DNA of 64,000 nucleotides from Chloroflexota bacterium (GCA_003670575.1 QWRD01000001.1:62001-126000), one strand, 5' to 3'. Counted from the stretch's first letter, positions 23,659-34,565 are shown. Numbers and translations are program-made. Notes: generated from the sequence alone by a model not told the origin.

Positions 23659-25171
23659 TCTGCGCGCGAGGTTGCTCGCCAGCTTCGCGTTGGTGATCGC
23701 GCTCTGCCTCGTCGGTGGCGGCTTCGTCTCCATCTGGCTCTTGCGCGACCAGCAGGCCGCTTCCGCGCAGGAGCGCATCGGTCGGCTGCTGGAGCCCATC
23801 TCCAACCGCTTGCGCCAGGGGCAGGTGCTGGGCTGGACGCCCGAGCGCATTGCCGATGACCTGGCCACGTTCGCGCGCTACTTCGACGTGCGCATCCTGC
23901 TGGTCGATAGCGACCATCGCGTCTCGCTCGATACCGATATCCGACACCCCATGGTGGGCGAGATCGTGAAAGAGGTAGAGGAACTGCCGGTCGATTCCGG
24001 TCCCGCGTACCACTCCACCCGCGCGCGTATGGGTGGCGAGGACCTGTATTTCTTCCGCTCCACCGTTCGACGACCGCCGCCCGGGGCACCCGCTCGCGCC
24101 ATCTCGGCCGGCGAGCAGACGCTGATCGTGGCCGTTCCGGCTGCCGATGTCACAGCAGCATGGGCGCGGCTGTTGCCTCGACTGCTGGTTGCTGGCGGTG
24201 CGGCGGCGCTGGTTGCGACCATCGTGGCGGCTATGCTCGCGCGTCGCATCACGCAGCCGATCCTGCAGATGACGAACGCGTCAGAGGCGATGGCGCTCGG
24301 CGACTACAGCCAGCGCATCGATGTTCTGGGCGACGATGAGGTCGGGATGCTGGGCCGTGCGTTCAACCAGATGGCGCAACAGGTGGACCGCAATACACGC
24401 GCCACGCGTCAACTCATCGCCGATGTCTCGCATGACCTGAAGACGCCGCTGACTTCGATCCAGGGGTTCTCGCAGGCGATGCTCGATGGCGTGCTGCACG
24501 ACGAGGACGAACGTGTGCGCGCGGTCGAGGTCGTACATGAAGAGGCCGAGCGCATGCGCGGGCTGATCGAGGATCTGCTGTACCTCTCCCAGATCGAGGC
24601 CGGTCAACTCCCGATCGCGCTGGAGACGATGAACGTCGATGACCTGGTGGCCGCCGCCGCGCGCCGCTTCCACTATCAGGCGGAGACTGCCGAGGTGGAG
24701 ATTCGCATGGCGCTGGACGGGGCCCCGGTGCGCGCCGATGAGCGTCGCCTGGAGCAGGTGCTCGCCAACCTCATGGACAACGCGATCCGCTACGCGCCCG
24801 CTGGCAGCGAGGTGCTCTTGCGCACCGTGCGCATCCCCGGCGCAGTCTTGATCGAGGTGCACAACGGCGGGACGCCGATCCCCGCGGAAGACCTGCCGCA
24901 TGTGTTCGACCGTTTTTATCAAGTCGATCGCTCACGTACGCGTGATGGGCATTCCGGCCTGGGTCTCGCCATCGTGCGTGAGCTTGTGCAGGCGCACGGT
25001 GGAACCGTCGCCGTGCAATCCGAGCAAGGGGGGGGGACCGTCTTCACCGTCCGCCTGCCGATCGTGCCCGCGCCTCCGACTCCCGCGAGCGGCCGCGGCG
25101 GCAATTGGCGGACACGGCCGTCCGCGCCAGACGATGTAGCACAAGGAGCACAGGGTGATGCTCAGGCCTAG
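23651..25171 (+). CDS. Sensor histidine kinase
   Basis: 506 residues. Helix 1 at about 10-31, an extracytoplasmic sensor region of about 140 residues, helix 2 at about 177-197, HAMP (198-250), then the H-box LIADVSHDLKTPLTS with His261, N-box LEQVLANLMDNAIRYAP, G1 box FYQVDRSRTRDGHSGLGLAI and G2 box GGGTVFTVRLP. ATG 23651 overlaps the response regulator stop, so the pair are coupled. Signal unknown. The C-terminus runs into the PDZ-protein gene, making a three-gene operon probably sensing envelope conditions. Confidence 0.92.
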   Translation: MRSLRARLLASFALVIALCLVGGGFVSIWLLRDQQAASAQERIGRLLEPISNRLRQGQVLGWTPERIADDLATFARYFDVRILLVDSDHRVSLDTDIRHPMVGEIVKEVEELPVDSGPAYHSTRARMGGEDLYFFRSTVRRPPPGAPARAISAGEQTLIVAVPAADVTAAWARLLPRLLVAGGAAALVATIVAAMLARRITQPILQMTNASEAMALGDYSQRIDVLGDDEVGMLGRAFNQMAQQVDRNTRATRQLIADVSHDLKTPLTSIQGFSQAMLDGVLHDEDERVRAVEVVHEEAERMRGLIEDLLYLSQIEAGQLPIALETMNVDDLVAAAARRFHYQAETAEVEIRMALDGAPVRADERRLEQVLANLMDNAIRYAPAGSEVLLRTVRIPGAVLIEVHNGGTPIPAEDLPHVFDRFYQVDRSRTRDGHSGLGLAIVRELVQAHGGTVAVQSEQGGGTVFTVRLPIVPAPPTPASGRGGNWRTRPSAPDDVAQGAQGDAQA

Positions 25172-25847
25172 ATTCGTTCCTTATTTGGTCGGCTTGGCCG
25201 CGATCCTCGTGTCGATAGCGGCGCTGCTGACGATTGCCCACGAGGTACGAGACTGGCGTGGCGATCATCGCGGCCGGGATGACCAGCGCCACGGTGATCG
25301 ATGGCAGCGGCCAGATGACCGCCGTGGGAGCAATCGCGACGGCCGCGACGGGCGTCAAGGACCAGGCGCGCGGGGTGGCGAGGGTTCCGACTACTTCGGG
25401 CAGCCGGGAATGCCCGGTGGCCCACCACAGGGCCCACCCAGGGCCCACCACAGGGCCCCACCCAGGGCCCACCACAGGGCCCCACCACAGGGCCCACCAC
25501 AGGGTGCTCCAGGGTTGCCCCCCGGTGCTCCGTACCTCGGAGTGAACGTGGAGCCAGCCGAGGGCGGCGCAGCAGTGCGGGCGGTCGCGCCGAACTCTCC
25601 GGCCGCGGCGGCAGGTGTGCGCGATGGCGACCTGATCGTCAGGGCGGCGGGTAAGGACGTACGCGACATCGAGGCGCTGCGCGGGGCGCTCGCGGTCCCC
25701 AAGCCCGGCGAGCGGTACGAACTGGTGGTGAAGCGCGACGGCACCGATCAGACGTTGACGGTCCAGGCAGCCACCGTGCCGCAGCCGCCGCGCGAGTTCC
25801 GGCCGGGAGATCCCGCTCCGGCCGCTCCGGCTCCGACGCGCTCATAG
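25158..25847 (+). CDS. Membrane-anchored PDZ protein with Gly/Pro-rich repeat linker
   Basis: 229 residues from ATG 25158 (GTG 25155 is an alternative; AAGGAG precedes both). An N-terminal anchor (VPYLVGLAAILVSIAALLTIA), a very basic Asp/Arg/Gly linker, a repeat of Gln-Gly-Pro-Pro and Arg-Ala-His-His units (about 90-118) and a PDZ domain at about 125-207: APYLGVNVEP, AVAPNSPAAAAGVRDGDLI. No protease domain is attached. The start overlaps the kinase gene by 14 nt, so the PDZ domain may present peptides or ligands to the sensor. Confidence 0.75.
   Translation: MLRPRFVPYLVGLAAILVSIAALLTIAHEVRDWRGDHRGRDDQRHGDRWQRPDDRRGSNRDGRDGRQGPGARGGEGSDYFGQPGMPGGPPQGPPRAHHRAPPRAHHRAPPQGPPQGAPGLPPGAPYLGVNVEPAEGGAAVRAVAPNSPAAAAGVRDGDLIVRAAGKDVRDIEALRGALAVPKPGERYELVVKRDGTDQTLTVQAATVPQPPREFRPGDPAPAAPAPTRS
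25428..25499 (+). repeat. Six-unit 11-13-nt tandem repeat inside the PDZ gene
   Basis: Units based on CAGGGCCCACCA start at 25428, 25439, 25451, 25463, 25475 and 25488, with lengths 11, 12, 12, 12, 13 and 12. The short first unit shifts the frame and the long fifth unit restores it. The protein therefore reads QGPP, then RAHHRAPP repeats, then QGPP again. Slipped-strand changes here would alter linker length or frame. Confidence 0.8.
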
Positions 25848-25923
25848 CAGTTGTGGCCCGACGCGCCCCTGCATGCGGCATGCGTTGCCGTCTGCAGAGT
25901 GCGCGTCGATTCGCCGCTGACCG

Positions 25924-27564
25924 CTAGCCCTCGCGATAGTGCGCGACCCAGAACTCGTACGAGTCCTGCAGCGCGAGCCACGACGCCTCGACGACATCGG
26001 TCGACGCGCCTACGGTGCGCCAGATGTGCACACCGTCGGTGGACTCCACCAACACACGCACCGCGGCGTTCGCGCCACCGCCCGGATTGATGATGCGCAC
26101 CTTGTAGTCGCGTAGCGCGACGTGCTCCAGGCCGGGGTAGGACTCCAGCAATGCACGACGTACTGCCGCATCCAGCGCCGACACCGGGCCATTGCCGTCG
26201 GCCGCCGTCTGCGTCAGCCGCTCGCCGACACGCACTTTCACCATCGCCTCGGCCAGCATCTCGCTGTCGGAGGCGGACGGCGCGTCGGAGGGATGCCGCC
26301 GGCGCTCTACCACCAGGAAATCCTCGAGGCCAAACGGCGGCACATAGCCGCCCAACGATCGGCGCACCAGCAGTTCGAAGGATGCCTCGGCGGACTCGTA
26401 CTGGAAGCCGCGTGACTCCTGCTCCTTCACACGTTCGAGGACGGTGCGCGCCTGCGCGTCGGTCAGTTCGATGTCGAAGCCCTGCTCGCGCAGCTTCATC
26501 ATCACGTTGCGTCGGCCTGCCAACTCCGAGACCAGCACACGCTCGATGTTGCCGACCGCCAGCGGGTCGACGTGCGTGTACGAGCCTGCGGACTTCGTGA
26601 TCGCGGCCACGTGCAGTCCGGCCTTGTGCGCAAACGCGCTCTGCCCGACGTACGGCTGCTGCGAGTTGGGCGCGAGGTTGGCGAGCTCGCCGGCGAAGTG
26701 GGAGACCTCGGTCAGCCGCGCAAGCTGCGCGTCCGTCACCACGTCGATGCCCAGCTTCAGCTTCAAGTTCGCGATCACCGAGACGATGTTGGCGTTACCG
26801 CAGCGCTCGCCCCAGCCATTCACGCAGGCCTGCACCTGTGACGCTCCGGCCTGCACTGCCAACAGCGTATTCGCGACCGCGAGTTCGGCATCGTTGTGCG
26901 TGTGGATGCCGACCGCGCAGGGCACCGCTTCGACCGCCGCTCGCACGCCCGCGATGATTGCGTCCGGCATGGAGCCGCCGTTGGTGTCGCACAGTGTCAC
27001 GGTGCCCGCACCCGCGCCGGCTGCGGCGCGCAACGTGGCCAGCGCATAGGCCGGGTTCTCCGCGTAGCCATCGAAGAAGTGCTCGGCGTCGAACACCACC
27101 TCGCGGCCGTGCTCCGCGAGGAAGCGGACGGAGTCCGCGATCATCGCGAGGTTCTCCTCCTCGGTGGTGCCAAGCACGTCTCGAACCTGCACCGCCGACG
27201 ACTTGCCGACCAGCGTCACCACCGGCGTCTCTGCGTTGTACACCGCGAGGATCGCCTCGTCAGTCGCAGCGTCGCCGCCGACGCGGCGGGTGGAGCCGAA
27301 TGCGGAGAGCCGAGCGTGCGCGAGCTTCAGCGACTTCGCGCGCTGGAAGAACTCCGCGTCGCTCGCGTTGGAGCCGGGGTACCCACCCTCGATGTAGTGC
27401 ACGCCGATCTCGTCGAGCTTCTGGACCAGCAGGATGCGGTCGTCCACGGAGAGGCTGAGCCCCTCCATGCCGAGGCCGTCACGCAGCGTGGTGTCGTAGA
27501 GGCGGATGGGGCGGCCGGCGGGAGTGGCGGAGGCGTCCGGAGATGCAGTAGTGGGAGTGGTCAT
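25924..27564 (-). CDS. cimA: (R)-citramalate synthase
   Basis: 546 residues, ATG 27564. DRE-TIM metallolyase domain: RLYDTTLRDGLGMEGLSLS, HYIEGGYPGSNASDAEFF (the GGYPG-type substrate region of CimA rather than GFP of LeuA), GIHTHNDAELAVANTL metal-binding HxH, and a C-terminal allosteric LeuA dimer domain at about 420-546. It condenses pyruvate and acetyl-CoA to citramalate, which LeuCD and LeuB convert to 2-oxobutyrate for isoleucine. It is the last gene of the branched-chain block, with its own promoter and leader. Confidence 0.9.
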   Translation of the reverse strand: MTTPTTASPDASATPAGRPIRLYDTTLRDGLGMEGLSLSVDDRILLVQKLDEIGVHYIEGGYPGSNASDAEFFQRAKSLKLAHARLSAFGSTRRVGGDAATDEAILAVYNAETPVVTLVGKSSAVQVRDVLGTTEEENLAMIADSVRFLAEHGREVVFDAEHFFDGYAENPAYALATLRAAAGAGAGTVTLCDTNGGSMPDAIIAGVRAAVEAVPCAVGIHTHNDAELAVANTLLAVQAGASQVQACVNGWGERCGNANIVSVIANLKLKLGIDVVTDAQLARLTEVSHFAGELANLAPNSQQPYVGQSAFAHKAGLHVAAITKSAGSYTHVDPLAVGNIERVLVSELAGRRNVMMKLREQGFDIELTDAQARTVLERVKEQESRGFQYESAEASFELLVRRSLGGYVPPFGLEDFLVVERRRHPSDAPSASDSEMLAEAMVKVRVGERLTQTAADGNGPVSALDAAVRRALLESYPGLEHVALRDYKVRIINPGGGANAAVRVLVESTDGVHIWRTVGASTDVVEASWLALQDSYEFWVAHYREG

Positions 27565-27607
27565 TACGTTCCTCGTTCCGGTCTGGCGGCGAAGGCCGCG
27601 CATTGCT

Positions 27608-27635
27608 AAAACCCCCGCCGGGGCCGAGGACTCGG
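27608..27635 (-). terminator. Attenuator-type hairpins and U-run before cimA
   Basis: In the minus-strand transcript CCGA-GTCC-TCGG is followed directly by CCCC-GGC-GGGG and GUUUU (27608-27611). The U-run is 44 nt upstream of cimA and 17 nt downstream of the leader peptide stop codon. The stem is short but GC-only, consistent with a leader terminator. Confidence 0.55.
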
Positions 27636-27651
27636 ACCGGAGGAGGTGGGG

Positions 27652-27741
27652 TCAGCAGCGCGTGATAATCGACGTCGCCGGCGCGAGTGGCCGGGCGACG
27701 TGTACCGCCTTCTGTGTGTGATCGGATGTCATCGTAGTCAC
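27652..27741 (-). CDS. Leader peptide of cimA
   Basis: 29 codons from GTG 27741 (26 from ATG 27732), ending ATSIITRC-stop. Two consecutive Ile codons (ATT ATC) precede the stop by four codons and a hairpin/U-run follows 17 nt later. Isoleucine is the end product of the CimA route, so ribosome stalling at Ile codons is a plausible control. The GTG lies 7 nt after the -10 element, at the expected transcription start, so the peptide would be translated from a leaderless RNA. Confidence 0.55.
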   Translation of the reverse strand: MTTMTSDHTQKAVHVARPLAPATSIITRC

Positions 27742-27747
27742 CCATCG

Positions 27748-27777
27748 ATTGTAGTCGGCGGCGAGGTGGGCTCGCAA
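27748..27777 (-). promoter_or_regulatory. Promoter of cimA leader
   Basis: On the minus strand TTGCGA (27772-27777), 18-nt spacer, TACAAT (27748-27753). The same hexamer pair occurs 17 nt apart upstream of coaE at 58612-58640, which supports it as a native promoter form. Confidence 0.6.
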
Positions 27778-27784
27778 TTGGGCG

Positions 27785-27827
27785 ACTGTTCGATGAATCG
27801 ACCAATTTGGTCGATTCATCGAACAGT
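27785..27827. repeat. 43-bp near-perfect palindrome upstream of cimA promoter
   Basis: Two 21-nt arms with one central base (27806). The arm begins ACTGTTCGATGAATCG. Arms are exact reverse complements. AT content is much higher than the surroundings. It ends 8 bp upstream of the cimA -35 and about 80 bp after the leuB stop. It could be a dimer or tetramer operator, a leuB transcript terminator without U-run, or a cruciform-forming element. Confidence 0.9.
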
Positions 27828-27906
27828 ACACCGTTCTGGAGCGGTGACGGCCGAGGCGGGGCGGGAACCCGCACGCCACGCCGAGATCCTGATGTTCGAG
27901 GTGCCC

Positions 27907-28998
27907 CTAGCCCAGCCGGGACAGCACTGCCTCCGCCATCTCGCGGGTGGAGAGCGCCTGCTCGCCGGGGCGGACAATGTCCGCGGTGCGGGCGCCGGCG
28001 TTGATGGCCTCGGTGACTGCGGTTTCGAGCGCGACGGCCTCAGCCTCGAGGCCCAGCGAGTGGCGCAGCAGCAGCGCCGCGCAGCGCAGCATGCCGATCG
28101 GGTTCGCGAGGCCCTTGCCAGCGATGTCCGGCGCGGAGCCGTGGATCGGCTCGTACATGCCGAGGCCCGTGCCGTCTGGTCGCATCGCACCCAGCGAGGC
28201 CGAGGGCGCCATGCCCAACGAGCCCGATAGCATGGACGCCTCGTCGGTGAGAATGTCGCCGAACAGGTTCTCGGTGATGATCACGTCGAAGTTGGACGGG
28301 CGGCGGATCAGGTGCATGGACATCGCGTCGACCAGCACGTTCTCGAACTCCACGTCCGGGTACTCCGGGCGCACCTCGGCCACCACCTCGCGCCAGAGAC
28401 GCGAGGTCTCCAGCACGTTCGCCTTGTCCACGCTGGTGAGCTTGTTGCGGCGCGCGCGCGCCAGTTGGAACCCGAGGTGCGCCATGCGCGCCACCTCGTC
28501 CTCCGTGTAGAACATGGTGTCCACGGCAGCGCGGCGGCCTTCAACCGTGCGGCGCTCCTGCGGCTTGCCGAAGTAGATGCCACCGGTGAGCTCGCGGATG
28601 ATCAGCACGTCGACGCCGTCCAGCACCTCGGCCTTGATGGTCGAGTTCTCGACGAGCGCGGCGTCCACCTTCGCGGGGCGCAGGTTCGCCCAAAGCCCGA
28701 GGGCCTGGCGGATGCCGAGGATCGCCTGCTCCGGCCGCACGGCCGCGCGGGGGTTGTCCCACTTCGGCCCGCCGACCGCGCCCCACAGCACCGCGTCCGA
28801 CGCCAGTGCGGCGTCGATGGTCTCCTGGCGGAGCGCGATGCCGTACGTGTCGATGGCGATGCCACCGACCAGATCCTCGGTGAACTCGAAGGTGTGGCCG
28901 AACTTGCGGCCGATGGCCTCGAGGGCGCGCACGCCCTCTGCGGTGACCTCGGGTCCAATGCCATCGCCCGGCAGCGAGAGAATGCGGTAGTTGCCCAT
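27907..28998 (-). CDS. leuB: 3-isopropylmalate dehydrogenase
   Basis: 363 residues, ATG 28998. [31 protein letters not shown], the substrate-binding [15 protein letters not shown] and the NAD region [23 protein letters not shown] are all present. It oxidatively decarboxylates 3-isopropylmalate for leucine and, with a citramalate-derived substrate, methylmalate for isoleucine. The DUF2269-like membrane gene lies 26 nt upstream. A short hairpin CACCG/CGGTG at 27829-27846 follows the gene. Confidence 0.94.
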   Translation of the reverse strand: MGNYRILSLPGDGIGPEVTAEGVRALEAIGRKFGHTFEFTEDLVGGIAIDTYGIALRQETIDAALASDAVLWGAVGGPKWDNPRAAVRPEQAILGIRQALGLWANLRPAKVDAALVENSTIKAEVLDGVDVLIIRELTGGIYFGKPQERRTVEGRRAAVDTMFYTEDEVARMAHLGFQLARARRNKLTSVDKANVLETSRLWREVVAEVRPEYPDVEFENVLVDAMSMHLIRRPSNFDVIITENLFGDILTDEASMLSGSLGMAPSASLGAMRPDGTGLGMYEPIHGSAPDIAGKGLANPIGMLRCAALLLRHSLGLEAEAVALETAVTEAINAGARTADIVRPGEQALSTREMAEAVLSRLG

Positions 28999-29024
28999 GA
29001 GAACGTCGCCTTTCGAGTTCGCGC

Positions 29025-29501
29025 TTACGCGCCCGGCTTGAACACCATCAGGTAGAGGAACAGCAGGAGTGAGATTTCCAGATAGCGGACCACCAAGCGG
29101 ATCTTGGTGGCGGCAATGGCATCCGCCACCGCCTCGCTCTCGCGCTTGCCCGCGGCCAGCTCGCTCACGGCCAGTGCGCGCGCCGCGCTGAGCGCCGGCC
29201 CCATCACGGCGGCGGAGAGCGCCACCGAGATGAACCAGAGTGTGTACGAGGTGGACAGCCACTGCGCGCCGAAGTTGAGCCCCAGTGTCATCGCCAGCAT
29301 GGAGCCGGTGATAATCGCGACCAGCGCGCCGGGGAGCGTGATCATGGAGGTGCGACCGGCCAGGCGGAGCAGCAACTCCAGTTGCACCGCGTCCTTCGTC
29401 CGCCGCATCGCCGCGTAGAGCAGCGAGAGCGCAATCGTCCCGCCGACGATCATGAACGCGCCGCTGATGTGCAGGAACAGCTCAATCTTCTCTGCCGTCA
29501 A
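29025..29501 (-). CDS. DUF2269-like four-helix membrane protein
   Basis: 158 residues with four hydrophobic segments: about 5-27, 50-75, 85-110 and 133-155. The opening [27 protein letters not shown] has the early-helix His typical of DUF2269-like proteins. The function of the family is unknown. The gene is inside the leucine block between leuD and leuB. A terminator-like hairpin lies between leuD and this gene, so it may begin a separate unit. Confidence 0.6.
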   Translation of the reverse strand: MTAEKIELFLHISGAFMIVGGTIALSLLYAAMRRTKDAVQLELLLRLAGRTSMITLPGALVAIITGSMLAMTLGLNFGAQWLSTSYTLWFISVALSAAVMGPALSAARALAVSELAAGKRESEAVADAIAATKIRLVVRYLEISLLLFLYLMVFKPGA

Positions 29502-29626
29502 CGATGCGCCCTCCTCGATGCCTGCCGCGAGGCACCCGCACGGGCGCCTCGCGGCAGTCTACGGGTCGCGCGGGCGGCGCACCACCCGTGACGAGGCAGG
29601 ACACGCACGGCGCGGGTCGGTCGAGG

Positions 29627-29660
29627 CAACAAAGAGGGCTCCACCAGCGGGAGCCCCCTT
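29627..29660 (-). terminator. Intrinsic terminator after leuD
   Basis: Minus-strand GGGCTCC, 7-nt loop, GGAGCCC, then TCTTTGTTG. The stem occupies 29636-29656. It is about 50 nt after the leuD stop codon and separates leuACD from the DUF2269-leuB unit. The remaining intergenic sequence to 29706 shows no gene. Confidence 0.7.
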
Positions 29661-29706
29661 CGTTACCTGACGTGTGGCATCTGGCACCATCGGAGCGCCA
29701 TGCCGA

Positions 29707-30306
29707 CTAGAACGCCGCGGTGCTCGGCAGCAGCTGGGAGCGCTTGCCCTCGTAGGTCTCGATCTCGTCGTCGTACTGCATCGTCAGCCCGATGTCATCG
29801 AGGCCGTTGAGCAGGCAGTTCTTGGTGAACGCGTCAATCTCGAAGTGACGCTGCCACTCGGTGCCCAGCACCGAGACGGTCTGCGAGGCGAGGTCGACCG
29901 AGAGCTTGCCGCCGGGCAGTTCCTCTGCGCGCCCCATGAGGAAGTTCACGTCCTCCTGCGGCAGCTGGATCGTCAGCAGCCCGATCTTCGCGCAGTTGTT
30001 GCGGAAGATGTCCGCGTACGACGGCGCGATGATCGCGCGGATGCCCATGTCCTCCAGCCCCCACGGAGCGTGCTCGCGGGAGGAGCCGCAGCCGAAGTTC
30101 TGCTGCGCAATGAGGATAGGAGCGCCTGCGTAGGCAGGGTTGTTGGTGACGAAATCCGGATCCTTTTTCCAGTCGAAGAAGGTGTACGGCCCGAATCCGG
30201 AGCGCTCGATGCGCTTCAGGAATTGCTTCGGCATGATCTGGTCGGTGTCCACGTCCGCGCGGTTCAGCGGGATCGCGTTGCCGATGACCTCGGTGACTGC
30301 CTGCAT
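29707..30306 (-). CDS. leuD: 3-isopropylmalate dehydratase small subunit
   Basis: 199 residues, ATG 30306, two nt after the leuC stop codon. PLNRADVDTDQIMPKQFLKRI, FGCGSSREHAPWGLEDMGIRAIIAPSYADIF (swivel-domain hallmark) and NFLMGRAEELPGGKLSVDL follow the LeuD family. With LeuC it isomerises 2- to 3-isopropylmalate and can act on citramalate. Confidence 0.95.
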   Translation of the reverse strand: MQAVTEVIGNAIPLNRADVDTDQIMPKQFLKRIERSGFGPYTFFDWKKDPDFVTNNPAYAGAPILIAQQNFGCGSSREHAPWGLEDMGIRAIIAPSYADIFRNNCAKIGLLTIQLPQEDVNFLMGRAEELPGGKLSVDLASQTVSVLGTEWQRHFEIDAFTKNCLLNGLDDIGLTMQYDDEIETYEGKRSQLLPSTAAF

Positions 30307-30308
30307 GG

Positions 30309-31724
30309 TTAGTTGCCCTTTCCAACGAGCTCGCGGACATCGACGAAGTGACCGGCGATCGCGGCGGCTGCCGCCATCTCCGGGCTGACGAGGTGGGTAC
30401 GGCCGCCCGCGCCCTGTCGACCCTCGAAGTTGCGGTTGGAGGTGGAGGCGCAGCGCTCGCCCGGCAGCAGGATGTCCGGGTTCATGCCCAGGCACATGGA
30501 GCAACCCGCGTCGCGCCACTCGAACCCGGCGTCGACGAATATCTTGTCGAGGCCTTCTTCCTCCGCCTGGCGCTTCACCAGCCCGGAGCCCGGCACCACC
30601 ATCGCGCTCACCGTGGAGGCGACCTTCTTGCCCAGCACAATCTTCGAGGCTGCACGCAGGTCCTCGATGCGGGCGTTGGTGCAGGAGCCGAGGAACACCC
30701 GGTCGATGTTGATCTGCTGGATTGGCGTGCCGGCCTTCAGGTCCATGTAGACCAGCGCGCGCTCGGCCGTTTCCTTGGCGGAATCCGACACGGCGTTCTC
30801 CGGGTTCGGAACCATGCTGCTGATCGGCACGCTTTGCGCCGGGGTAGTGCCCCAGGTGACGTGCGGCTCAATCGCGGAACCGTCCAGCACGATCTCGGTG
30901 TCGAACTTCGCGCCGGGGTCGGTCGGCAGCTTGCGCCACGCCTCCACGGCGGTATCCCAGTCGGCGCCCTTCGGTGCCTGCGGGCGGCCCTTCATGTACT
31001 CGAAGGTTGTCTCGTCGGGTGCCACCATGCCGGCGCGCGCGCCTGCCTCGATCGACATGTTGCAGACCGTCATCCGGCCTTCCATCGAGAGCGCGCGAAT
31101 CACATCGCCGCGGTACTCGATGACGTGACCGATGGCACCGTCGACGCCGATCTTGGCGATGATCGCCAGGATCACGTCCTTCGCTGTCACGCCGACGCCC
31201 AGCGTGCCGGTGACTTCCACCGACATCGTCTTGGGGCGCGACTGGAGGATCGACTGCGTGGCGAGCACGTGCTCCACCTCCGAGGTGCCGATCCCGAACG
31301 CCAGCGCGCCGAACGCACCGTGCGTGGAGGTGTGCGAGTCACCGCAGACGATGGTCATGCCTGGCTGGGTGATCCCCTGCTCAGGGCCGATCACGTGCAC
31401 GATCCCCTGACGGGGGTCGAACATATCGAACAGCGGGATGCCGAACTCCTTGCAGTTGTCGCGCAGCGTGTCGATCTGCTGCGAGGAGAGCGGATCCGGG
31501 TTCGGCTGGTCGCGGTTCAGCGTCGGGATGTTGTGGTCGACGGTCGACATCGTCAGGTCGGGTCGACGCACCTTGCGGCCCGCGAGGCGCAACGACTCGA
31601 AGGCCTGCGCCGACGTCACCTCGTGCACGAGATGCATGTCGATGTACAGCAGGTCCGGCTGATCCGGAGCGGTGCGCACCAGGTGCTGCTCCCAGATCTT
31701 CTCTGACAGCGTTTGTGGACTCAT
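30309..31724 (-). CDS. leuC: 3-isopropylmalate dehydratase large subunit
   Basis: 471 residues, ATG 31724. Aconitase-superfamily protein with the three 4Fe-4S cysteines visible in FLGSCTNAR and [30 protein letters not shown] and [19 protein letters not shown] are active-site segments. It lies 42 nt after leuA and is tightly linked to leuD. Confidence 0.95.
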   Translation of the reverse strand: MSPQTLSEKIWEQHLVRTAPDQPDLLYIDMHLVHEVTSAQAFESLRLAGRKVRRPDLTMSTVDHNIPTLNRDQPNPDPLSSQQIDTLRDNCKEFGIPLFDMFDPRQGIVHVIGPEQGITQPGMTIVCGDSHTSTHGAFGALAFGIGTSEVEHVLATQSILQSRPKTMSVEVTGTLGVGVTAKDVILAIIAKIGVDGAIGHVIEYRGDVIRALSMEGRMTVCNMSIEAGARAGMVAPDETTFEYMKGRPQAPKGADWDTAVEAWRKLPTDPGAKFDTEIVLDGSAIEPHVTWGTTPAQSVPISSMVPNPENAVSDSAKETAERALVYMDLKAGTPIQQINIDRVFLGSCTNARIEDLRAASKIVLGKKVASTVSAMVVPGSGLVKRQAEEEGLDKIFVDAGFEWRDAGCSMCLGMNPDILLPGERCASTSNRNFEGRQGAGGRTHLVSPEMAAAAAIAGHFVDVRELVGKGN

Positions 31725-31766
31725 GTTCCCCCCTCGATGTTCGCCTGAATGCCGATCTTGCACCGC

Positions 31767-33311
<1,545 letters not shown>

Positions 33312-33329
33312 GATGCCGACTCCCTCGTG

Positions 33330-33548
33330 CTACCGAACCCTGATGACTGTGCCGGCGGTGCGCCCTCCCATCCGCCGAGTGGCGGAGGAGGGCGGTGCGA
33401 GGGCGAGGGTCAGCAGGGCGAGGGCCCCGAGGTGCGGCGTGACGCGCAGCGGGCGCCCGGATGGGGCGCCCGCAAGCGTGTGCCAACCATTGCCGTACTC
33501 ACGTACGGTGCGCTCAGGACGCGCGCTGGTGGACACCTCGATGGTCAC
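33330..33548 (-). other. Possible leuA leader with Leu-rich frame and hairpins
   Basis: The 252-bp ilvC-leuA gap holds a minus-strand frame with a HLGALALLTLALAPP segment (seven Leu within 13 residues). A 9-bp hairpin precedes it (33450-33472, CGGGCGCCC arms), and a CCGCC/GGCGG hairpin (33374-33387) follows. The arrangement recalls a leu attenuator, but the frame is long, lacks a clear start and no U-run is present. Confidence 0.3.
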
Positions 33549-33563
33549 GTCGGTACCTCGTGC

Positions 33564-34565
33564 CTACTTCTTGTTCGTGTTCAGCCAGGACATCATGGCG
33601 CGGACTTCCTTGCCAACCTGCTCCACAGGGTGCGCGGCGTTCTCACGTCGCAACGCCAGGAACTGCGGGCGTCCCGCCTGGTTCTCCAAGATCCACTCGC
33701 GCGCGAAGGAACCCTGCTGGATCTCCTTCAGGATGGTGCGCATCGTCTCCTTCGTCTCGGAGGTGATGATGCGCGGGCCGCGCGTGTAGTCGCCGTACTC
33801 GGCCGTGTCGCTGATCGAGTAGCGCATGTACTCCATGCCGCCCTCGTACAGCAGGTCCACGATGAGCTTCAGCTCGTGGAACGTCTCGAAGTACGCCGAC
33901 TCCGGCTGGTAGCCAGCCTCGATCAGCGTCTCGTACGCCGCCTTGATCAGCGAGGTGATGCCACCGCAGAGGATGACCTGCTCACCAAAGAGGTCGGTCT
34001 CGGTCTCCTCGCGGAACGTCGTCTCCAGGATGCCGGAGCGGCCGGCGCCAATCGCGCGGCCGTACGCCAGCGCAGTCTGCAGCGCCGTCTCGCTGGCGTC
34101 CTGGTGGACAGCGACCAGCGCTGGCACCCCGCCGCCCTCCGTGAACACGCGGCGCACGAGGTGGCCGGGGCCCTTGGGGGCGATCATCGATACGTCGACG
34201 TCCGCCGGCGCGACAATCTGGTCGAAGTGGATGTTGAAGCCGTGGGCGAACATCAGCGTCTTGCCGGCCTCCAGGTACGGCTCCACGTGATCCTCGTACA
34301 CCTTGCGGGTCACCTGGTCGGGCACCAGCATCATGATCACGTCGGCGCTCTTGGCCACGTCATCCACGGTGCCGACCGCGATACCGGCGTCGACGACAGC
34401 CGACCACGACTTGGAGCCGGGGTACAGGCCGACCATCACGTCGATACCGGAGTCGTGCAGGTTCATCGCGTGCGCGTGCCCCTGTGAGCCGAACCCGATG
34501 ATCCCGACCTTCTTCCCTTTCAGGATGTCGAGGTCTGCGTCCTTGTCGTAGAAGATCTTCGCCAC
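33564..34565 (-). CDS. ilvC: Ketol-acid reductoisomerase
   Basis: 333 residues, GTG 34565, class I short form. [20 protein letters not shown] is the NADPH motif, and [20 protein letters not shown] and [19 protein letters not shown] contain the Mg2+ ligands. It isomerises and reduces acetolactate and acetohydroxybutyrate. It follows ilvN by 79 nt. The next pathway enzyme, IlvD, is not in the window. Confidence 0.96.
   Translation of the reverse strand: MAKIFYDKDADLDILKGKKVGIIGFGSQGHAHAMNLHDSGIDVMVGLYPGSKSWSAVVDAGIAVGTVDDVAKSADVIMMLVPDQVTRKVYEDHVEPYLEAGKTLMFAHGFNIHFDQIVAPADVDVSMIAPKGPGHLVRRVFTEGGGVPALVAVHQDASETALQTALAYGRAIGAGRSGILETTFREETETDLFGEQVILCGGITSLIKAAYETLIEAGYQPESAYFETFHELKLIVDLLYEGGMEYMRYSISDTAEYGDYTRGPRIITSETKETMRTILKEIQQGSFAREWILENQAGRPQFLALRRENAAHPVEQVGKEVRAMMSWLNTNKK

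Noticed and set aside
25428-25499. CRISPR-like array
   Set aside because: The units are contiguous 11-13-nt coding repeats without spacers.
27841-27906. tRNA-like T-arm (GGGTTC) downstream of leuB
   Set aside because: No acceptor stem, anticodon arm or D arm could be paired; the similarity is limited to one short segment.
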